Below the pieces are notes generated by a model. It was not told the origin of the DNA and made no database searches. It worked only from the letters and a program-made list of their open reading frames with translations. From assembly GCA_013398295.1 (NCBI GenBank), contig VZSF01008512.1:301439-365438 (forward strand): a stretch of 64,000 bases of DNA, written 5' to 3'. Position 1 is the first letter of the stretch. Every line of letters begins with the position of its first letter. Positions 19,133 to 30,100 of this stretch are shown one piece after another. This DNA is from Chionis minor. Taxonomy: Eukaryota > Chordata > Aves > Charadriiformes > Chionididae. The position numbers and the translations under genes were made by a program.

Positions 19133-22100
19133 CCCAAACAACAAAAAAACAAACCTACTTTCAAAAATTAAACCTTTACCCAAGATACTTGAAGCCAAGC
19201 AGGGGGTCTACTTAGGGAAGCCAGCTTTTCAATATTAGTTTTCCCTCACAACTACTAAAGAGCACTAGCTTGCACTGCAGTGAAAAGAAATTTGCAGACA
19301 AATATGAGGACACAGCAGGGGCATACCAGTAGAAAAATGCCATTGGGACTTGAACTGAGAGGGCAATTATAGGTACTCATTAGGAAAATATAGCACAAAA
19401 GTGCTTTGATACTGCACCAGTTAGACACAGTTTCGAGATCTTATAGTGTAAATTATTACAAGGCAAATATGTGGAACATCATGTAGATGTCTCGAAAGTG
19501 TTGTTTTAAGAGTTTAAGTCCCTGCTTTCCCAGATAATGCTTACAGAGCATCAATCAAATCAATGCTTACAGAATGATGACTTAAAAAATTACAGGGGGG
19601 TGGGGCAGAAATTTAAACAGAACAAAAGGGGAAAATGTTTTAAAAATAAGTCTCAGTTAAACTTGGGCTTCACTGTATGTTGGGTTGCACTTCATTTTCA
19701 TGTTGCTGGGCTTTCTGGTTCCCAACTGCAAAAGCTAAACAGAACCACTACTGCACATCACCATCTGAAATGAAACGGTGAACAAATACAGTGACTCTGA
19801 ACTAATGCAGGTACATGAGTATAAAGAAACCCAGCCCTTTGTGCAGAAAAGTCAGTTCTCCACAGCTCCAACAAACTGTTACAGTAGTTTTAGATACAGT
19901 ACCCCCACTGCATTTTGCTCCTTTTCAATGTTACAAGTACACTTACTTGTTTCGCATCATCAAGCGCCAGAATCACAACACAAACCTCAAATTAACAGTA
20001 TATACTAGAAAATTCCTCCTCTACCTCATCGTGTAAAGAAGAGAAAAAAAAAAAATAGCTATTTTTAGCACAGTCAAGGTTAATAAAACAAATCCCTGGA
20101 ACAGACAAGATTAAAGAAAGATTAGGAAATATAAAACACAGTTTTAATCTATATACTTCCCTGACCAAGGCAGGGGGAGGAAAAAAACCCTTTCTCTCAA
20201 ATATTGCCTTCAGGAGATTATGAAACATAAGTCAAGTAGGTCTATTACCAAGACACACACAAGAATGCTTCAGCTAGTTCCTTGCCTCTTATCTCCAAAA
20301 ATAATTATTCTCTATGGCAGCAATGCCTAGCTTTTGCTAAAATTAACATTTCTGCCCAATCTCCATTATGCCTATGGCCACTGTGTGCTGTAGTCTGTAA
20401 ATTAATGTTAGGTTTCACAGCTGGAGAAATTTAATTTAAGCCCACACAATACAGTTTGCTGCCTCCAACTACTGTCTAAGCTTCCCTCATTGGCTCAGCC
20501 AACACAAATCTCTCCTCAGGTTTTTGTGAAGTTTCCACCATCAGCTTGACACAGCTGACGGCATTTGGAAAGCCCCATGCTCCCTCTTTCCTGTCCAGCT
20601 ACTGTGCTGAAAAGGGTGGCCTCTAAGATCCTTTTGTAGACCTGTAAACAAACAATCCCTTTCATAATCATTTGAATCATTTTTTAAAAACAAATGCAGC
20701 CTGTGATAGGATATATAGTCTCACTCTTCCTCTAGTTGCATTAATTTTTTCATCCCAAGATAACAAGCAATTTGGCTGATGTCGAGATCAAGAACACAAA
20801 AGTTCTCAGTCTCTGTACTCTTAAAATCACATAAGATCAGTCTTCCTTTTTTAGTATTTATTTTACAATCTCTGCTCTATCTATTTGCTTTCTTGGAGGA
20901 CACCCTTTCCAGCAAAACCCGCCTAGAAGTTTGCAAAGCAGATGCAGAAATATTCCAATAATTTCCCAAACTTTGGAAATGTGGACTATTTAACTAATTT
21001 TCTGTGAAATTACTAATATGCCTCAGAAGACAGTAATACCAGAGGCCCCCGCTTAGGCACATAAATAAAGATTTTTTCAACTTGGAACTTTTCCTGTAAG
21101 ATGTTCTTTACGTTGATCAGCTTTGACTGCATTATATTAGCAAACAGTAATTTGTTTAGTATTATCTTCTAAATTTTACCTTAGTTTATGTCAACATGGT
21201 ATCACACATAATCTCGTAAGTCTTTTATATCTTAACATCTCTTGGACAAAAGTCCTTATTATTATATTATCTGATACTAAGTTCCACTAATAATCTTCAA
21301 ACTCACAGAAGCCTTTTGCCAACTTTCCTTTTTTCATCTCATGTATAGAGACAAAGGAGATGGGGAAGACTAAAATCCACAAAGACATCCTGATTACAAT
21401 CAGTAGGAGGTGAAGGACACTTTCTTTACCCAGGAAAGGGACACGGCTCAAGTCAGCAGAGAGACCAGGCATGGAACTAAAGCAAACCCTACTGTTGGTT
21501 CAAGAATTTCCATTTCCTGAACCATCTAATGGTATTTTACAATAGCTTTCTAAATTGGACTTGTTGTTATGTAGTGGAGTTAGACCAGATCATAACTTAA
21601 ATGCCTATGTATATTATTTTACACATTCCCCACAATAACAGCAAGCACTGCACACTTTTTGCCATGTGCAGTTTACAATACATTTGTTGTATTTTGCCAA
21701 ATACAACAGTGAAGAAGTCACAACTACATCTTATTAACCTTGAAGACACAAATAATGGTTTGAGACCTTGAAAAATCTCACCCTAAACTCTGGGCATTTC
21801 CACCTACTCTTCAAGGATGTGTGGTGCTTTTTAATTTGGGGCTCCTGAGCACTAACATAACCCCTTAAAAACACTCTCCACCTACTGCTAAGCCCTAGGC
21901 GACAAAAGGTAAGGATTAAAATGTCTCATCTTCAAGTGGCACTGAAAGATAACAAGGACATCAGAAACAGGCATTGAGACAAAGCAGCAAGTGACCCTGT
22001 AAGGCTCTTTGCACAGACACAAGCGTGTAACATGTAATACAGTGAAGCAAACTTGCAGCATAGTGAACCATTTTAAATGATCTCATCCATGCAGAAATGG

Positions 22101-22274
22101 AAGTTTATCAGTCAAAACAGACCGCTGCAAGCTATCCAGCATTTCTGCAAACTTGCTTGCAAAACAAGACAGGAGCAGCAGCAACACTGGGATTGTGCGT
22201 GTCAGGAGAGGGACTAAGGTCACCTCTGTCACATACAGCATAACTATTTGTACAGCAAGGCCATGACACTATTA

Positions 22275-22288
22275 TTTTTTTTTTTTTT
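22275..22288. repeat. Poly(T) run
   Basis: Fourteen T residues in XRCC4 intron 1, equal to poly(A) on the transcribed sense strand. A palindrome follows about 70 bp downstream. Confidence 0.8.
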
Positions 22289-25200
22289 AACAGCAAGCTG
22301 TGCACTAACCCTGGCATCAGCCCATCAGTTGTATATGACTTTATCTTTTCTTTTTTAACCTTTTTAAAGGTTTTAATTAAATTAAATTAAGGCTTTTAAT
22401 GCAAAAGCTTTGTTTTGCAAGTTGTGAGTCATGACTTAGACGTACTGGTTTTAGCCCACATAAACACTTGAAATCAATGGAATTTAAATGCTGAAGTAAT
22501 TTTGGAAATCTTTTATGCACCTTTGTATACTCAGTGTTTAAAATCTAACTCCTTTGGTTTAGTTCTTAAACACTTTACTAACAGACACATTAGAATCATC
22601 TTGTAGATCCAAGATACTGCCATTCTGCTCATTTCACTATCAGTATCAAAATAACTCCTGAAGTGTCTGTAATGCCACAGCTTCATATAGCAAATCATTT
22701 CTAAAACGCTCTGTATAACAGCAGCCAAAAATAGGCAAGTGCTTTCTCTTTACAATCTGGGCAACGCAGCCACCACCACGTGATACAACAAACGAAGGCA
22801 TCCCAGACTCCGTAGGCTTGTGTCCCACATCAATTATGGTATAATAGCTGACATACACGTTCCTCACAGTCTTTCAAGACTCTAGTCAAGTCCTGTAAAA
22901 CAACAGCCTACACAATTCGCAGAGTTTTAGCATAGAGGACAGCAATGCACGTAAAACCTGCCATGAAAAGCAGGAATTTTAAAGTATAGGGATTCCCATC
23001 GTTACATGAACATTCCTTACCGTACCTCACCAGAGACAGTAAGTTTCCATAAAATGCATGGCTGGTTACAATACTAGGTTAAAGCACTCCTCCCAAGCAC
23101 TTCCGATGAGAAGACGGAGGACTGAGAATTAATTCTTGCGGAACAGCTGCAACCTCCAAGCATTTCACAGCTATTGTGGTTCATCCTACTGCAGTGAATA
23201 TAGCGTGCATTTTGGTAGCTAACAGAGGGAAGCAGGAAACAGAAAGAGGAGCCATACCTAAACGTAGATAGCTTTTTTGCAAAGCGGTAGTAGCAAACAA
23301 AATGCCATGTTCTAATACCATTGCCAACATACAGAACACTACCTACTCGCTACTTTTGCCTGAATAATGCATATCCCTCATGTTCCACCGCCTCCTTATT
23401 CCAGTGGGAGAGCTAAACAAATTTGTGGCTGCAGCAACAATGCAAATAAGTTTTTATGCATTCATGCTTGTAGTTGAACATACTAGAAACAACAGAAGTG
23501 GATATGACTTAAAAGCTAAAAAAGAGCATGATCAGCTCTTGTCAATCATTCAAACTAGCGTATCTCAAAAAAAAATCCCCAACCCAAAACTGCATTTATA
23601 TCTTATTTGCAATGTTTTTTTCACCTCATATATACACACATGCATTTGTTATGCACAAAACCTTGTTTATACAGATGTACCTGTCATGTCAGTCACCCAC
23701 CTGTGATATTTTTAAACTATCTCCTACAATCCTCCTACTTCTTATGAAAGCTGAGAGACTCAAGAGAAGCTAAATACCCCACCTCCCACATGCAAGTTGA
23801 CACTGTTTTGTTATAACTCTTCCTGCATTTGAAAACAACCTAGAAGCTTATTCTCTGAAGGCACCTTTTTTACATTTCATTATACACACAAATTCCTTGG
23901 TATGCTCTACTGCTTAAACACTCAACTGAACAGTAGGCAATCTCTTCACTGGGAAATCACACTACTAAAACATTTCTTAATACATTATGTACTGCAAAAC
24001 ACAGCCAATATAATTAAACCGCCTCTAAAAAAAAACCAACACCATCACAGAAAACCAGTATTCATCATATAGTTTTATTTACTTATTTGAATATTGCTAT
24101 ATAGATTGCTATATAATCGTTTAAACTTCTGATTTATTTTGAGATTTCAACAGACAAAAATGTATATCCAGCCAATTCCTGTAGACGTTACCAACTGAGC
24201 TACTGGAGGCACTTGTAGTTGGTTTTCCACAACAATATATTAATTAGGAGAAAAAAAACCCCAAGGAAAACTGGAGCACCACCATCTGAAATCTTATATT
24301 TCAATCTTGTAAGTATCACAGCTGCATCCCAAAAGACATTGTCATGCTATGTATACTATCTTTTAAATGATGCCACTAAGGCTCCCACAAGATCGTTAAT
24401 GATCAAATGGCATTTTTCCCACAAAAGCAAAATACACAGCTGAAAGCATTTTAATACAGCACGTAATATATGAAAATTCTCCTTCAAATAGTTGAGACTG
24501 TTGGAAACTTACTTGCAAATTACATTGCTAGGGTAAATAAAAAGTATTTGTGCAAAAACCTGCAACGGATTTCACATGTGAACTTACCAGTAACTATAAA
24601 AGTAGATAACAGTATATAAAAACTACCATATAGGACACGTTTGCAAACAAAACTACTGAACTAGAGAAGGCTAGCTGACCACCTGAAGTAGGCTTGACTA
24701 CAGCATGACCAAGAACTGAAAGCTGCGGTTTCCTCTGCAGTTCAGTTATAGAAATAATTTTTCCATTTCAGCAGCTAATCCATATGGCAAAACCAAAAGT
24801 GAAACCAAAAAGGAAAACCAAATTGGTTTTCTTTTTCCCATCTCAGAGACACACAAACAAGTTCAACAGTATTACTGCCTCTAAAATCTAGGGTCATGGT
24901 AACCATCAGACGTTGAACTGTAGGTGGTTATAGTTACAACTTCTGTCACTTTAGAAATCTACCTTAATGTGACAGCAATCAAGCACTTTAACATCAGGTT
25001 ACATTAGGGCTGTTTTTAGAACTGTCTTTCTGCATTTTAATTGAATTCCATTTTTTATCCAAAACTTCGACGTGTGAATAAAAGAATGTAATTCACTAAC
25101 AAATTCTGGTGAATGAATTCACTAGCAAAATAGGTGTAAGAAGTACAAACATTATGACAAAATGACCGTGCACCTTGCTAATTACCTATTAAATCAATGG

Positions 25201-26897
25201 ATACATTTGAAAATTTATGAACCTTCAGAGTTACTAGACTCAAACAATCTCAAGAAAAGTAAGACCAAATTGAAAATCAGTATGTCTGAAATCCACAGGA
25301 TGAAAAACCTAGCTATACAAGAAAACCCACGTTAATTCTACATCTGCTCATGTTGAAAAACATTCCAGTCATTTTGGTGATTATGAGTCTGAAACTAGAA
25401 TTCTACAGAGAACTCAAAATTGCAGTTACCGAAGTTACTACTGCAAATGAAGTTGCTCCTTAGAAGATACTAACAGCATTGTAAGTGAATTGTGTATGTT
25501 TGTTTCAGTTGCCTAAAAGTACTTTGCTTTAGTAGAGTACCACATTGATTCTACTATACAAACATGTTTTATATACATACTGTCATTACCCTACAGCCTC
25601 CTACAGCAACTTCTATAAGTTCCTCAAATGTTATCCCAAGTTCCTCTGGTAGAATAAAAACTTTGTTTCCCCTTACAAAAGGAAAAAGCAAAACCTGTCC
25701 TGCACTCAACAGACAAGGAAACCCAATTTGGTCCCAGTACTGAAAGATACAACATCAGAGACACCTCAAAACAAAGCCATTGTCTTTGGAAGTGTTAATG
25801 ATTTCCAAGTTCTGTAAGATAAAGTGTACTTATAAAAGGAGGAAAAGAAAAGGAGGATAGAACTTCAGAACAGGTTTGCCCTGACAGCAACACCTATGCA
25901 CCTTACTGTAAATACAAAATAATCACGCAGAAGTTCTTCCGCAGAACTGGTCAGAACACACGTACTCTGCACTTTACTGAAGTCCCTCACAGGATCAAAG
26001 GCAGTTCTTTAAAGAAATAATAATCTCCTGGTTTAAAAAAAAAAAAAGCCTCATCTTTTTCATGACAAGCCAAAATGAAGGCCTGTCCCTTTCATACAGC
26101 TTAATGGTAGAGGAGGCACCGTCAAAAACAGCGACCGAATGCAGGAGTCACCACAGATTTTAGTTGCACAGGTTTCTCTTGTACGTCAGTACAAGAGGCC
26201 AGTCATGCAGAACATTTAGGGCTTTTAATAAGTTTGTGTCTTCAGTTACAGGAAAATACAGTGTGGTTGTGACAAGGCAATATACTCCCCTTACACAAGC
26301 ATTTTGAACTTGACTTAAGTGTTAAGCACAGCTGCAGAAAAGGAAAGAAGATAAAATCTCTACAAGGAGAGAATGCAGGAGGAGCAAAACCGCAGGCGAC
26401 CAGGCTGGAGCGGAAAGACCAGGCTCTGCTCCCCCCACTCCCTCGCCTCAACCCCCTCCCGAAGGGAAGACAGCCCATATTCTCCCTAAGGAAGAACAGG
26501 ACCTTGAATGAAAAATAACTTATTAAAAAACAGCCTCATTACGACGTTATTTACATCCTTTACGTTTCACTAGCAATCGGCTCTATCCCCGCTCGCCGGG
26601 AGCGGGGGGGTTGAGCGTCACCCTCACCCCCCACCCCCGCAGAGAGCCGGGCCCCTCCCTGCCCGCAGGCAAAGCACGGACCGGGGTCTGGCACCGGGCA
26701 CACCACGGCCGCTACGTGCGCGGGGGAGCGGGGCCAGGCCCCATCGCCCGCTCCCAGGGGCCTGCGGCCGATACCGGGGGAGCCAAAGGGACGGGCCCAC
26801 TCGCCCCGGCCCCACGGCAGGGAGACACTGGTGGAGCTGACGGTCCGGCTCCCCCCGGCCCCACCGGCGGCGGAGAGGGCGGGGCGCCCCGACCCAC

Positions 26898-26980
26898 CTT
26901 CCTCTTCCTCCTCCCGCACCGCCGCCCGCCGCTTCCGCCTGCCCGAAAAGGCCGCGCTCCCGGCGGCCCGCGCGGCAGCC
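26898..26980 (-). other. XRCC4: XRCC4 exon 1 (5' non-coding), inferred
   Basis: No coding homology is expected here, because the start codon is in exon 2. The donor is inferred from an AAG|GTGGGTC match on the minus strand (exon base 26898, GT at 26897-26896). The transcript leader would be GC-rich sequence within the CpG island. The 5' boundary near 26980 is a guess, set by the CCAAT box at 26979-26983. A cDNA or CAGE tag is needed to fix it. The human gene likewise starts with a non-coding exon next to TMEM167A. Confidence 0.6.
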
Positions 26981-27064
26981 AATGAAAGCCGCGCTCGCGC
27001 TTCCGCCCCGCCTCCCTCCGGCCGCTCCCGCCAATCGCCGGCCCTCACGTCGCCAGCCGCCAAT
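26979..27064 (+). promoter_or_regulatory. Cluster of three CCAAT boxes
   Basis: CCAAT occurs at 26979-26983, 27031-27035 and 27060-27064, all on the plus strand. They start 52 and 29 bp apart, and each has G/C-rich flanks as NF-Y sites usually do. They lie between the two transcription units and could serve both directions. Confidence 0.65.
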
Positions 27065-27137
27065 CCCGGCCGGCACCCCTGCCCGTCCCCCTGAAGGGGG
27101 CGCCCCCCGGCCGCGCTTCCGCCCTGCCCCGCTGCCG

Positions 27138-27146
27138 CCGGAAGTG
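27138..27146 (+). promoter_or_regulatory. ETS/GABP consensus site
   Basis: CCGGAAGTG, a full match to the ETS-family (GABPA/ELK) consensus, sits 25 bp upstream of the TMEM167A ATG. It therefore lies in the core promoter or the 5' UTR of that gene. Confidence 0.6.
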
Positions 27147-27170
27147 TGATGTGGCCGCGAGTGGGTCGCC

Positions 27171-27173
27171 ATG
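27171..27173 (+). CDS. TMEM167A: TMEM167A exon 1, coding part (ATG only)
   Basis: The initiator ATG (context GTCGCCATGG, strong Kozak: CGCC before, G after) is followed directly by GTAAGCG, a good donor. The first intron therefore splits the start codon from codon 2. The G at +4 belongs to the intron in the genome; after splicing the next base is T from TCT. The 5' end of the exon is not defined, but it probably lies between 27100 and 27150. Confidence 0.92.
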
Positions 27174-30100
27174 GTAAGCGCGGGGCGGCGGACGGGCGGA
27201 CGGACGGGAGGGGGGCGCCTGCTCCGCTCCGGGGTCGCCGCGGGACCGGCCCCCGCCCCCGTCCCGCCGGCAGTGTCGGCTTCCCGGCCACCCGCGTCCC
27301 TGCCGAGTGAGGCTGCCCGGGCCCGGTGGCGCCCTAGAGGCCCCTCGCACCCCGTCCGGGCCCGGGCCTTTGGAGCCCCTCAGAGGCTGAGCCCTCGCCC
27401 CGCCGCGGGGCAGCGAGCCCGCGGGGACTCGTCGCAGTCCCAGCCGAAAGCCTTGGTTGACCTCGCAGTAACGCGCACCGGGCCTGTCTGCGCCGCTCAG
27501 CCCCTTTCCCGCCCCAGCCCGGCACGTTTTCTGCTGGTACCGGCCTAGCCCGGTGCTTCCGTGGGGCAGCAGTAACTTGCTCTGACCTGCAGCGTGTTGT
27601 CTGTCAGGGTAGTGTTTTTTGTCTCTTTTGACCTGGTTTAAAATGTATGTTGTTTGACGTCTTCTTTCTTGATCTGTCAGCTGAATCCTGACGTTGACTG
27701 CTGTTCTCGTTTTTCAGGGAGAGCGTCAGACGCCTAGGTCCGCTTGCTAATGAAAAGTATGAATGGTGTATATATAGAGTTGGCCTAGAGACTTACTAGC
27801 GTAGCCATTTATGTTTTTCATAGTTTCTGGCTTTTTTTCATTCTATGTATCTAGTATATAAATGAGAGATTTGTATTGGGGTTAGACTTAGGGCTGTGCT
27901 GTGAGATAACTCTTCTCAATTAAGGAAAATGACTTTGTATGAGCAGTGGAGGCACGTGATTTTTCAAATTAGAAGGAAAACCAAATAACTAAGAGAAGAA
28001 AAGGTTTTCCTGAACAATTAAAGGTTTGTATGTGACTTCGAACACAGAGTCATTTTAAGCTGAGCATTTTCAAAACTTTCCTTAGACTCACTAATGGGTT
28101 TCGTTTGGAAGGGGCCTTTAAAGATCACCTGGTCCACCCCCCTCTGCCACGGGCAGGGACACCTTCCACTAGATCAGGTTGCTCAAAGCCCCATCTAGCC
28201 TGGCCTTGAGAGGTTATCCATCACCAGTGATGTATGCCATACAACTTCCACTTAATCTTTTTGTACTTCCCACATGTTTATTAGAAGATTAATATCTCTT
28301 GAACTGTAGTATGGTGCAGTTCAAAAAAAGTTCCTAGGCTCCAGATTGTGTCACCGGCAGGAAACTGATGGAAGTTGCTCATGTGAGCAATTCTTGGCAG
28401 GTCTTTTAGATGAACCATTTGTAATCTGTGGCTTCAGGCACTGAACAAAGGGTTTTTCATGATAAGTGTAAATTATCTCATCTAAAATGCACATACAGAA
28501 AACGAGACAAAAGAGAAATGAACACCTCACCTCTAATCAGTGCCTTGAAAAGGTAGATGCTATAAGAATACATCACTTTACTGTTCTTCATAGTACTTAA
28601 AAGGATTTGAGATTATAGAAGAAAGGCGAGAGAAACTGCATGATTTTTGAGACATTTATGTTGCTCAGTTTAGCCCTTAAATATGACACTAATGTTTAGG
28701 AAAAAGATTATGGCAAACATATGAGATTGTGTGGGAGTTTTTTTCTCTGCTTGTCCATGTTGCTTGTTAGAGGTTACTTTGTATGCTACAAGGTACCTAA
28801 GTAAGATAGAATGTTTCACTGATATTTTTCTTGTGATTTTATGTCAAAGCAGGTGAAAATAAGATTCCTCAGGGAAAACAATAGCCCTCATGGCATATGC
28901 AGGACTTCAGGTTCCCCATGGCACTACCTCTGGTATCATGGCTCTTTCTAAAAAAATTGTCCTGTGGCATTAGCAGTCATGAGCTGTAATTAATGACAGT
29001 TTCTTTTGAGCTCACACTTGACTGTGAGATAGGAAACAGCTGCTGTCTGTGTATTGTCAAATGGAAGAGAGTAGAGCTACACCTCCAATTTGTGTTCTTT
29101 CTCCAAAGAAAATGAGCTGCAACTGTGGCAAGCCAGTAGCTCTGTGAATAGCATAATTTTTGAAGCATAATTTACAAAGGACTTCATCCCTTGGAACTTT
29201 CCATCCCATTGTCTCCTGGGCTCCTTAGCACATCCTGACTAAGCAAGTCAAAACTTGTGCTGAGTGAATGGCCAGCTGCTGCCAAACAGAATATATATGA
29301 GCTGGCTTCTACCTGTCTTTTCGTTTATGTAAAAGCACAACTTGTGTTTATTTTTTTCCTGCTCACTGCCACTGGATAGAAAAAAAATCCAACTATTTTA
29401 ACTTAGCAACTTCTACCACTTTCAAAGTTTGTTTCAATGAACTAAAAAGTTTCTGGAAACAGCATGCAGTATAATGACACAGCTGCTTAGTTTATTTAGA
29501 AGCAGAATATGTATTGTTAACTGACTTTCACAAATCATTGTGTCAGTTTATCCTGTCAACTTTTGAAATTTTACGTCTAAAATCTCACCAAAACTTCTCC
29601 TAGTGGGGTTCAGAGATTTGCCACATGCATGTGGTGTGGTGGGCGGAAAGAGGGAAGAAGCCTGAAGTAACACTAAAATTAACAATGAGCATCTCACCTG
29701 CTGAAGGGTGGTCTTCACTTTCCATTGTAGCAAAAATGTGCAATTGCAGCCAAACATGAGTATATGTGCAAAAAAATCTTAGTAGATAGGTCTTGTGTCT
29801 GTAATTGCAATTTGATGAGGAAGAAAGTAAAGAATTGCAGAAAACTTCACAAAGATGGCTTCTTTCCTTTCAGCCTCTCATTAGGACTGACCTCACGCCC
29901 CACATTTCTGCTGAAAAACTGATTTGGGAACTCACAATAAGGACAAACATTTGTGTCACAACCTTGGTTGCTGTCTTAGAATGGTGTTTATAGAAGGAAG
30001 GGGAATTGTTCATATAACCAATTGTAAAAAGCTTCCTTACTAAATACTGATCCAGACCAAGCTCTCGGATATAAACATATCAGGATCTGAGCCAAAGAGC

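Larger units (their letters stand above)
26899..27170. promoter_or_regulatory. Bidirectional promoter of XRCC4 and TMEM167A
   Basis: The XRCC4 exon 1 donor (26898) and the TMEM167A start codon (27171) are only 273 bp apart, so the two genes must share this interval. No TATA box is seen. Three plus-strand CCAAT boxes (NF-Y type) lie at 26979-26983, 27031-27035 and 27060-27064. A consensus ETS/GABP site CCGGAAGTG is at 27138-27146. Related CGCTTCCGCC motifs recur near 26929, 26997 and 27115, and Sp1-like CCGCCC/GGCGCC stretches are interspersed. CCAAT plus ETS sites without a TATA box are typical of housekeeping bidirectional promoters. The binding itself is inferred. Confidence 0.85.
26380..27560. 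promoter_or_regulatory. CpG island spanning the XRCC4/TMEM167A 5' ends
   Basis: From about 26.4 kb the sequence changes abruptly from A+T-rich to strongly G+C-rich with abundant CpG, and it returns to background by about 27.56 kb. Both XRCC4 exon 1 and TMEM167A exon 1 lie inside it. Long overlapping open frames on both strands here (up to 243 codons) are by-products of low A+T content and show no recognisable protein. Confidence 0.93.

Noticed and set aside
26560..27548. Overlapping open frames of up to 243 codons on both strands across the CpG island
   Set aside because: They arise because stop codons are rare in G+C-rich DNA. They overlap on both strands, are Pro/Gly/Arg/Ala-rich, and show no known domain. 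The true coding content here is a single ATG.
27717..27738. Possible alternative mini-exon early in TMEM167A intron 1
   Set aside because: A TTTTTCAG acceptor and a CTAG|GTCCGC donor flank 20 or so bases, but the donor is weak and no coding role follows.
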